Assembly: GCF_000340865.1 (NCBI RefSeq)
Contig: NC_020299.1
Location: forward strand, 558,001 to 622,000
Direction of reading: 5' to 3'
DNA length: 64,000 bases
From: Candidatus Kinetoplastibacterium oncopeltii TCC290E
Lineage (GTDB): Bacteria; Pseudomonadota; Gammaproteobacteria; Burkholderiales; Burkholderiaceae_B
A model generated the notes under the pieces. It did no database searches and was not told the DNA's origin. It saw only the letters and a program-made list of their open reading frames with translations. Within the stretch, counting starts at the first letter, position 1, and every line of letters begins with the position of its first letter. The position numbers and the translations under genes are program-made. Positions 57,068-64,000 of this stretch are shown piece after piece.

Positions 57068-59194
57068 ATGAATACAATGCTTCCATTAATTATAGAACTA
57101 CTTACTGAAGAGTTGCCACCAAAAAAATTACAAGAGTTGGAAAAAACTTTTGCAGATACTATAAAATTCTTTCTAGAAAAATATAAATTAATTAAACAAA
57201 CATGCCTGATAAAAAGCTTTTCTACACCGAGGAGATTAGCTGTTTATTTTTCAGAAGTATCCGGTAGATCTCCTGAAGAAATATTCAGAGAAAAGCTAAT
57301 GCCTAAAAGAATAGGTTTATCAGAAGATGGAGTACCTACTCCAGCTTTAATTAAGAAACTATCGTTGAAAGAGATAGATTTTCATAAATATCATGAAAAA
57401 ATCAAAATAGAAAATGATGGGCAGCAAGAATATCTAATAATTAACTATATAAAACCTGGTAAATATTTGTATGAAATATTACAACAATCTTTACAAGAAA
57501 CAATTGTTAAAATATCAAATAGCAATGTAACAATGAGGTATCAAACAGATTCAAATACCACTGTCAAATTTATTAGACCGGCGCATAACTTATTAGTGAT
57601 TTGGGGATTCAATAGATTAAAAATAAATTTATTGGGAATGAAATCAACATCCGAAACATCTGGACATAGATTTTTAGCAAATAATTTAATTAATATAGAA
57701 TATGCAGGAGAATATGAATCTACACTGGAGAATATTGGTAAAGTGATACCATCATTTTATAAGCGTAAAGAATTTATTAAACAGCAACTAATGCAGTGTG
57801 CAAGTAATCTAAAATCTCATTTAGGAGATGATGATAGCTTCAATGTTTTGTTAGAAGAAGTAACAGCACTGGTTGAGTATCCAGCAGTTTATATTGGATA
57901 TTTTGATAAAAAATTCCTAGAATTACCAAAAGAATGTCTTGTCTTGACAATGCGTATACATCAAAAATATTTTCCTCTATTTAATACAACATCTGGTCTT
58001 ATAACAAACAAATTTCTAATTGTTAGCAATATAAAAACCTCAAATCCTATTAATATAATAAATGGTAATCAAAAAGTTATACAACCAAGGCTAGAAGATG
58101 CTCAATTTTTTTACAATATTGACAGAAAAAGATTACCTACAGAAAATATCAATAAGTTAAAAACTATAATTTATTACAATAAACTAGGAACTCAGTTTGA
58201 TAGGGTTGAAAGGTTAAGATTTATATCAAAATACTTAGCAAATGTTATAGGTGCAAACGAATATTTAGCTGATAGAGCCGCTTTATTATCAAAAACAGAT
58301 CTAGATTCATTGATGGTTGGAGAATTTCCAGAATTACAAGGAATTATGGGTTCATATTATGCAAAAAATTTTGAGGAACCTGAAGAAGTTATATTAGCCA
58401 TAAAAAACCAATATTTAAATAGATTCAATATACCATTAGACGTTAGAAATGTAATATCTGCTATATTATTTTTAGCTGAAAGAGTAGAAATGATAATTGG
58501 TTTTTTTGGTATTGGACTATACCCAACTGGAGAAAGCGATCCTTTTGGTTTGCGTAGAGCGGCTATCGGCATAATTAGTGTTTTCGAAAAAATAAAACAA
58601 TCTAATAAATTATTTAATGGATTGGATTTGCATAAATTAATGGAAATTACATTATCTAGTTTTAGTAATACTATGAAAAAAGATACTGTTCAAAAATCCA
58701 TAGATTTCATTTATGAAAGATATCGCTATCAACTTTTTAATAAGTTTGAAAAAGATATTGTGGAATCAGTTATTTACATACAACCACCATTACATCAAAT
58801 TTTATCTAGAATAGAATCTCTTTCATTATTTAAATCTAAATCAGAATTATATTCAAAAATATTTGCGATGAATAAAAGAATAGTTAATATTCTTAAAAAG
58901 AATGTTATTGAATCAAAAATAATTAATGAAAATCTATTGATCGAAACAAGTGAAAAATTGCTTTTTTTATGTATAAAAGATATTGAAAAGAAAAATAACG
59001 AATTAATAAAATGCGAAAATTTTGTAGAATGCTTAAACAATTTAGCCCATATTGAAAACTTTATAGAAATTTTCTTTAAAGATGTAATGATAATGACTGA
59101 AGACCTAGAAATTAGAGACAATAGAATATCATTATTAAATCGATTGAAAAACATTATAAATACTGTTGGAGACATATCAATTATAAGCACATGA
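57068..59194 (+). CDS. glyS: Glycyl-tRNA synthetase beta subunit
   Basis: GlyS binds tRNA-Gly through HD-like and anticodon-binding domains. The 708 residues (E. coli 689) include the start LPLIIELLTEELPPKKLQ, SFSTPRRLAVYFSEV, the body segment VEYPAVYIGYFDKKFLELP, the HD-type region LLSKTDLDSLMVGEFPELQG and YPTGESDPFGLRRAAIGII. The last 150 residues are Lys/Ile/Asn-rich, drifting as expected in AT-rich genomes. gmhB, which I would expect between glyS and plsC in relatives, is absent from the 200-base gap 59195-59394. Confidence 0.95.
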   Translation: MNTMLPLIIELLTEELPPKKLQELEKTFADTIKFFLEKYKLIKQTCLIKSFSTPRRLAVYFSEVSGRSPEEIFREKLMPKRIGLSEDGVPTPALIKKLSLKEIDFHKYHEKIKIENDGQQEYLIINYIKPGKYLYEILQQSLQETIVKISNSNVTMRYQTDSNTTVKFIRPAHNLLVIWGFNRLKINLLGMKSTSETSGHRFLANNLINIEYAGEYESTLENIGKVIPSFYKRKEFIKQQLMQCASNLKSHLGDDDSFNVLLEEVTALVEYPAVYIGYFDKKFLELPKECLVLTMRIHQKYFPLFNTTSGLITNKFLIVSNIKTSNPINIINGNQKVIQPRLEDAQFFYNIDRKRLPTENINKLKTIIYYNKLGTQFDRVERLRFISKYLANVIGANEYLADRAALLSKTDLDSLMVGEFPELQGIMGSYYAKNFEEPEEVILAIKNQYLNRFNIPLDVRNVISAILFLAERVEMIIGFFGIGLYPTGESDPFGLRRAAIGIISVFEKIKQSNKLFNGLDLHKLMEITLSSFSNTMKKDTVQKSIDFIYERYRYQLFNKFEKDIVESVIYIQPPLHQILSRIESLSLFKSKSELYSKIFAMNKRIVNILKKNVIESKIINENLLIETSEKLLFLCIKDIEKKNNELIKCENFVECLNNLAHIENFIEIFFKDVMIMTEDLEIRDNRISLLNRLKNIINTVGDISIIST

Positions 59195-59394
59195 AAATAA
59201 AACATGTAATTATCAATTATCGATTCACAAAGCATTACTATACTAATAAAAATAAAAAATGTCTCTTAACTATTTGATATTTTAAAAAATACTTTTACTA
59301 ATTATTAAAAGTAATTCTTATTAATGTCTTACACTTGGATTGTATAATAAGACATATTCTTTTTAGTTAATATAAACACTGGATATACTAATAA

Positions 59395-60144
59395 ATGATT
59401 AAGATAGGCACTATATATATTCGTTCTATAATTTATCGGCTATTTATATCAATTAGTATGATTCTTTGCTCATTTATGTACATATTAATTATTTTTGTTT
59501 CAGCCAAATACAAATATAAGATTCTATCATTGTGGCCAAAAATAGCATTATATGGTGCAAAATTTATATGTGGTCTTAGCTGGACTACTAAAGGAATTGA
59601 AAATATACCATCTGATGAGAGTTTTATAATATTATCAAATCATCAATCTACTTGGGAGACGTTGTTTTTTATTTCTGTACTACCCAAAAATGTTTGCTAC
59701 GTCTATAAAAGAGAATTGCATTGGATTCCTTTCTTTGGATGGGGTTTAGCCCTGTTGGACATGATACCTATAAATAGATCTAAGGGGAGTACAGCCATAA
59801 AACAAATGATAACAAAATGGCAAAATAAATTAAATGAAAGTTGTTGCCTTATAATTTTTCCAGAAGGTTCGAGAAATCTTAGTAATAAAATTGGGCAATT
59901 TAAACTAGGTAGTGCTATTCTTGCCTTAGAAACAAAAAGCAACATACTACCAGTAGCTCATAATTCTGGAAAGTTTTGGAGGATTGACAGCATGTTGATA
60001 TATCCTGGGAATATTATTGTTTCTATTGGCCCTATTATACAAGTAAAAAAATATACAACTGCAGATGAATTAAATAAAGCATCATACAAATGGGTTAAAA
60101 ATGAAATGTTAAAGATAGAAGATGGCAATTGTAAAAATATTTAA
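59395..60144 (+). CDS. plsC: 1-Acyl-sn-glycerol-3-phosphate acyltransferase
   Basis: PlsC makes phosphatidic acid from lysophosphatidic acid at the inner membrane. The 249 residues have an N-terminal membrane helix (about 12-35), the acyltransferase box [11 protein letters not shown] with the catalytic His, [20 protein letters not shown], and [11 protein letters not shown] with the phosphate-binding Arg. The HX4D box here ends in Glu rather than Asp, as I recall for other betaproteobacteria. It overlaps the secA stop region by 4 bases tail to tail. A TATAAT box at 59343-59348 may be its promoter. Confidence 0.92.
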   Translation: MIKIGTIYIRSIIYRLFISISMILCSFMYILIIFVSAKYKYKILSLWPKIALYGAKFICGLSWTTKGIENIPSDESFIILSNHQSTWETLFFISVLPKNVCYVYKRELHWIPFFGWGLALLDMIPINRSKGSTAIKQMITKWQNKLNESCCLIIFPEGSRNLSNKIGQFKLGSAILALETKSNILPVAHNSGKFWRIDSMLIYPGNIIVSIGPIIQVKKYTTADELNKASYKWVKNEMLKIEDGNCKNI

Positions 60145-62798
60145 CTCAAAGACCCATGACAATGTTTATATTTTTTACTGCTACCACATGGACAGGCTTC
60201 ATTCCTTCTAATTTTATTAAATTTCTTATTTGAGTCATTTTTATCAAAAATATCACTTTCCAAATTATTATTTAATCCTACATCTATCATCATTAAGTTG
60301 CGTACTATATCATGGCGAATCTTATCTAACATAACTGAGAAATATTCAAACGCCTCCCTTTTATACTCTTGTTTAGGATTCTTTTGAGCATAACCTCTCA
60401 AATGAATTCCTTGTCGCAAATATTCCAACCTGGATAAATGTTCTCTCCAATGATAATCTATAGATTGTAATAAAAATAACCTTTCTACATTCGTATAAGA
60501 TGTTTTTATAAGACTTCTTTTCTCGTTATAAATAAACATTAATTTTTTATGCAATGAGTCTAATAAATCAAATTCATTAGAACTAGAATTATCTAGTAAA
60601 TTTGATATATTTATATTGGATTGGAATTCTGATTCAATCCTTTTCTGCAAATCAATAATATTCCATTGATCTGGTACTGAGTCAATTGGAACATATTCGC
60701 GAAATATATTACAAATAACATCCTTGAACATCTCATCTATAAAACCTATAAGAGAATCACTCTCTAGTACTTCGTTTCGTTGGCTATATATTATATTTCG
60801 CTGTTCATTAGAGATATTATCATATTCTAATAGTTGCTTTCTTATATCGAAATTACGACTTTCAACTTTATGTTGTGCTGACTCTATAGCACGATCTACC
60901 ATACCTGATTTTATAGCCTCACCGTATGGTAACTTTAGATGATCAATTATATAACGTAATTTGTCGCCAGCAAAAATACGCATTAATTGATCATCTAAAG
61001 ATAGGTAAAAACAAGACGACCCTGGATCACCTTGTCTACCAGACCTTCCTCTCAATTGATTATCGATTCTCCTGGATTCGTGTCTTTCTGTTCCAATTAT
61101 TCTCAAACCACCAGATTTCTTAACTAATTCATTTATAGATTTCCATTCTTCACGGATTTCATATACATATTTATTTTTTTCAGCATCTGATGATTTAGTA
61201 TTTTTTAAAATATCACTTATTAATCTATCTATATTTCCACCAAGCACAATATCTGTACCTCGTCCTGCCATATTTGTCGCAATAGTGATTGATCCTGGTT
61301 TACCAGCTTCAGCTACAATCATTGCTTCATTATCATGATTTTTAGCATTTAAAACATTATGTTTAAGTCCTTGTTTTTTCAATAGCTTAGATAAATATTC
61401 GGAGCTTTCAATATTCGGAGTTCCAACTAATACAGGCTGACTCCTTTTATAACATTCTGATATATCTACTATAATAGCTTCGTATTTTTCTGCATCAGTT
61501 CTATATATATGATCATTTTCATCTATACGTATCATTGGTTTATTTGTTGGAATAACAATAGTCTCTAAATTATATATTTCCTGAAATTCAAAAGCCTCTG
61601 TATCTGCTGTACCTGTCATACCAGATAATTTACTATACATCCTAAAATAATTCTGAAATGTGATAGAAGCTAAAGTTTGATTTTCACTCTGGACATTAAC
61701 ACCTTCTTTAGCTTCAATAGCTTGATGTAATCCATCAGACCAACGTCTTCCTGTCATGAGTCTACCAGTAAATTCATCTACGATAATGACCTCATCTTCT
61801 TGAACTACATAATGGCGATCACGAAAAAACAGATTCCAAGCTCTCAAAGCAGAAAGAACATGGTTTATAAGATATACATTATTATAATCATATAAAGAAA
61901 CTCCATTCTTCAATAATCCTTTCTCTTTTAATATATTTTCAACTTTTTCATGACCATGCTCAGATAAATAAACTTGCTGATTTTTCTCATCTATCCAAAA
62001 ATCTCCACTAACTTCATTTCCGTACTGATCGGGCTCATTCTTCATACGTACCAACAAAGAAGGAATTTTGTTTATTTTAATATATAAATCACTACTATCT
62101 TCAAAAGAACCTGATATTATCAATGGAGTACGAGCCTCATCTATTAATATAGAATCAACTTCGTCAACTATTGCATAATTCAATGAACGCTGACGCTTAT
62201 TTTCCAGAATATATTCCATATTATCACGCAAATAATCAAATCCGAATTCATTATTCGTACCATATGTTATATCTGCTAAATAAGCTTTTTTCTTTTCATC
62301 AGAAGTCTGTTGCGACAGAATAACTCCAACTGACAATCCTAAAAAATTGTATAGTTTACCCATCCATTCAGCGTCTCTACGAGCTAAATAATCATTCACA
62401 GTAACAACGTGCACTCCTTTACCAGTAATTGCATTAAGATATACAGGCAAAGTTGCTGTCAAAGTTTTACCTTCTCCAGTACGCATCTCTGCAATTTTTC
62501 CATTATGCAAAGCAATACCTCCAAGGAGTTGAACATCAAAATGACGCATTCCGTAAACTCTTTTACTAGCTTCTCTAACGACAGCAAAAGCTTCAGGTAA
62601 TAGATCATCTATACTATTACCTGAAGCATGATAATTACGAAATTTTTCTGTTTTACTACGTAGTTCGATATCAGATAGCTCTGATATTATATGTTCCATG
62701 TTATTGATATTATTAACCAAGACCTGATATTGCTTTAATAATCTATCATTACGACTACCAAAAATTTTTTTAAATAGATTGGATATATTAGAAAACAA
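60141..62798 (-). CDS. secA: Preprotein translocase ATPase SecA
   Basis: SecA drives proteins through SecYEG. The 885-residue product is complete: Walker A in [15 protein letters not shown] (about residue 103), Walker B region [20 protein letters not shown], the preprotein crosslinking domain, [36 protein letters not shown], and the C-terminal zinc-binding tail [18 protein letters not shown] that binds SecB and lipids. Length is close to E. coli (901). It is divergent from the dciA-like gene across 124 bases. Confidence 0.98.
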   Translation of the reverse strand: MFSNISNLFKKIFGSRNDRLLKQYQVLVNNINNMEHIISELSDIELRSKTEKFRNYHASGNSIDDLLPEAFAVVREASKRVYGMRHFDVQLLGGIALHNGKIAEMRTGEGKTLTATLPVYLNAITGKGVHVVTVNDYLARRDAEWMGKLYNFLGLSVGVILSQQTSDEKKKAYLADITYGTNNEFGFDYLRDNMEYILENKRQRSLNYAIVDEVDSILIDEARTPLIISGSFEDSSDLYIKINKIPSLLVRMKNEPDQYGNEVSGDFWIDEKNQQVYLSEHGHEKVENILKEKGLLKNGVSLYDYNNVYLINHVLSALRAWNLFFRDRHYVVQEDEVIIVDEFTGRLMTGRRWSDGLHQAIEAKEGVNVQSENQTLASITFQNYFRMYSKLSGMTGTADTEAFEFQEIYNLETIVIPTNKPMIRIDENDHIYRTDAEKYEAIIVDISECYKRSQPVLVGTPNIESSEYLSKLLKKQGLKHNVLNAKNHDNEAMIVAEAGKPGSITIATNMAGRGTDIVLGGNIDRLISDILKNTKSSDAEKNKYVYEIREEWKSINELVKKSGGLRIIGTERHESRRIDNQLRGRSGRQGDPGSSCFYLSLDDQLMRIFAGDKLRYIIDHLKLPYGEAIKSGMVDRAIESAQHKVESRNFDIRKQLLEYDNISNEQRNIIYSQRNEVLESDSLIGFIDEMFKDVICNIFREYVPIDSVPDQWNIIDLQKRIESEFQSNINISNLLDNSSSNEFDLLDSLHKKLMFIYNEKRSLIKTSYTNVERLFLLQSIDYHWREHLSRLEYLRQGIHLRGYAQKNPKQEYKREAFEYFSVMLDKIRHDIVRNLMMIDVGLNNNLESDIFDKNDSNKKFNKIRRNEACPCGSSKKYKHCHGSLS

Positions 62799-62922
62799 AA
62801 TGATAAGACCCCATTTTTATAAAATTTTAAAAAATAATGAACACTAAATTTTTTATATTAGCTTAATAAAAAAACAACAGAAATTATTTATTTATTAAAT
62901 AAAGAATAAATTTGTAAAGATA

Positions 62923-63477
62923 ATGAATTTGTATAAAAATGTTATTTCTCACCAATTTAATCATCTTTCAATTAGGAATTATATTCCTATATATAATAGT
63001 AATTATAGTATTATGAACGTTTCAAAACAAACTAAGAGTTACAATCTCAAGGCAATTGATTGGCTAGTATCAAATAATAAAATCAATGAAACACTAGATG
63101 TTGCATACACCTATATAAAAATAAAGCATTTAATATCGAAAATATTACCAGATTATTTAAAAAAATCATTTTATATAATAAAAACTGAGCAAAATAGCAT
63201 AACTATAGCAGTAGATAATGCCATTTACGCTACTAGAATGCGTCAATTATCATACTCAATAGTAAATGAATTGAAAATTACGTATAGCAAAAATATAAAA
63301 AACATAAAAATTAAAATAATTAATGAATATTTGACATTAAAAACAAAAACTATTATTAAGAAAAAAAACAATATATCTATTAAAGGTATAAACTCTTTCG
63401 AGCAATTGCAAGAAAATTCTAAGCCTGGTCCATTAAAAGATGCTATTAAAAGATTGATTGCTCATCATAAGTTATAA
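62923..63477 (+). CDS. dciA: DUF721 (DciA-type) protein
   Basis: A protein of up to 184 residues of the DUF721 family, whose characterised member DciA loads or assists the replicative helicase DnaB in bacteria lacking DnaC. The family fold is recognisable in SITIAVDNAIYATRMRQLSYSIVNEL (as in LVLAVPNAAAATRLRQ of relatives). The end is RLIAHHKL. The N-terminus is uncertain: an ATG at 63013 would give a shorter form of about 154 residues. It lies beside secA as in relatives, and is tail to tail with the lpxC remnant. Conservation is low, so the identity rests on position and the central motif. Confidence 0.7.
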   Translation: MNLYKNVISHQFNHLSIRNYIPIYNSNYSIMNVSKQTKSYNLKAIDWLVSNNKINETLDVAYTYIKIKHLISKILPDYLKKSFYIIKTEQNSITIAVDNAIYATRMRQLSYSIVNELKITYSKNIKNIKIKIINEYLTLKTKTIIKKKNNISIKGINSFEQLQENSKPGPLKDAIKRLIAHHKL

Positions 63478-63537
63478 AAAGTAGTTAATACAATAACAAT
63501 AATGCTCAAATAATGTCAATTAATAATCACAAATCTA

Positions 63538-64000
63538 TTACATGTTTTTTTTAACAACTTCACAAAAGCCACTTCTTCTTAATAATAAATTAAAAAGTAT
63601 GGTATTTAAATAATGACAAGATTTATGATAAACAATACATAGTAATGAAATCTTTTTCAATAAATATAAGTATCCTATTTTATCTAAAATCTTATATCTT
63701 TATAGCGCAAAACCATCATAATTTAATATATTAAAATCATCCCTCACAATAACAATAAAAGTTGCCAATACAAGCGAGACCAATAGAATTCAATGCATTT
63801 AGCCAAGTAATAAAAAATTATGTACTTTTAAAATATCTTTTAAGAAAGAGTCTTTTGATATAATAACCATCTCTATATTGCTAACTGCAGAAGAAATTAC
63901 AAGATTTTTTAAATCCAATTGAGAAAGCTAATATAAACCCATCGTAAGTTTTTAGCATATCTCATCTACTATTTTCAACATTTTCTTAAGATATTTTTAC
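63538..64000 (-). pseudogene. lpxC: Broken lpxC (lipid A deacetylase), runs off window
   Basis: On the minus strand the edge region reads as an eroded C-terminal half of LpxC. YDGFILAFSIGF (about 63947-63912) matches the family segment HEGFKLAFTIDF. In one frame from about 63760 down comes ATFIVIVRDDFNILNYDGFAL, a TAA stop (63700-63702), then RYKILDKIGYLYLL and YHKSCHYLNTILFNLLL, ending at 63538-63540. The family reads NAIVVDDYRVLN.DGLRY..EFVRHKILDAIGDLYLLG and YKSGHALNNQLLRALL. The zinc-ligand His of RHKILD is Tyr here. A frame change separates the two blocks. The place beside the DUF721 gene and secA is where lpxC stands in relatives, as I recall. Confidence 0.8.

Noticed and set aside
59324..59355. 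ATGTCTTA/TAAGACAT inverted repeat before plsC as a regulatory site
   Set aside because: The stem is 8 bases with a 16-base loop in AT-rich DNA and overlaps a likely -10 box; it is not distinguishable from chance.
1..64000. Insertion sequences, prophage, integrase, toxin-antitoxin, restriction or defence systems
   Set aside because: I looked for transposase, integrase, nuclease and toxin-like products and terminal repeats and saw none; content is housekeeping genes and remnants.
1..64000. rRNA genes, tmRNA, RNase P RNA or signal recognition particle RNA
   Set aside because: No gap holds sequence resembling these RNAs; only three tRNAs are recognisable.

Overview
The window is AT-rich bacterial DNA (clearly more than two thirds A+T by eye), densely packed with single-copy housekeeping genes. 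I see no insertion sequence, prophage, plasmid gene, CRISPR array or toxin system. Gene order and protein flavour point to a betaproteobacterium of the Alcaligenaceae/Bordetella type: trxB-ftsK-lolA-(rarA)-serS, hemH-grpE-dnaK-dnaJ, nadK-recN-(bamE)-dapB, (pepP)-ubiH-fis-purH-ruvC, hda-HAD-pcnB-folK and glyQS-plsC. Low GC, loss of many neighbours and visible gene remnants between intact genes fit a genome-reduced intracellular symbiont. The closest match I know is 'Candidatus Kinetoplastibacterium', the symbionts of trypanosomatid flagellates. That assignment is inference, not a database result.

Layout. 1-2607: ilvI-ilvH-ilvC (branched-chain amino acids), minus strand. 2608-3801: long non-coding stretch with a probable ilv promoter and an unrecognised decayed ORF. 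3802-5248: tRNA-Ser(CGA) and serS. 5390-5940: remnant of rarA. 6200-9260: lolA, ftsK. 9311-11199: trxB, a Smr-domain gene and a small multidrug transporter. 11234-13344: an ArcD-type arginine/ornithine antiporter and a DUF1841 gene. 13352-18379: dnaJ, dnaK, grpE, hemH, with a clear sigma-32 promoter before dnaK. 18664-23469: nadK, recN, bamE remnant, dapB, murB. 23599-23778: tRNA-Gly and tRNA-Cys. 23869-26695: pyrD, a thioredoxin-like gene, rhlE. 26696-28192: 1.5 kb decaying region with a pepP remnant. 28193-37403: ubiH-type hydroxylase, fis, purH, ruvCAB, glnS, minCDE. 37446-45126: ettA, a 42-codon basic protein gene, and a double-length uvrA. 45149-51734: tcdA, pdxH, flavin reductase, tsaE, broken amiC, mutL, miaA. 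51745-60144: purM, hda, HAD phosphatase, pcnB, folK, glyQS, plsC. 60141-64000: secA, dciA-like gene, and a broken lpxC running off the edge.

How it fits together. The cell keeps synthesis of products a host could use (branched-chain amino acids, heme, purines, pyrimidines, folate, lysine/peptidoglycan precursors, PLP) and basic information processing, chaperones and secretion. Envelope functions are being lost: lpxC (lipid A), bamE (outer-membrane assembly), amiC (septal peptidoglycan splitting). lolA, murB, ftsK and minCDE remain intact. The most interesting content is therefore in the 'empty' spaces, where at least five gene remnants (rarA, bamE, pepP, amiC, lpxC) can be read by eye. They show which functions this lineage is losing now.
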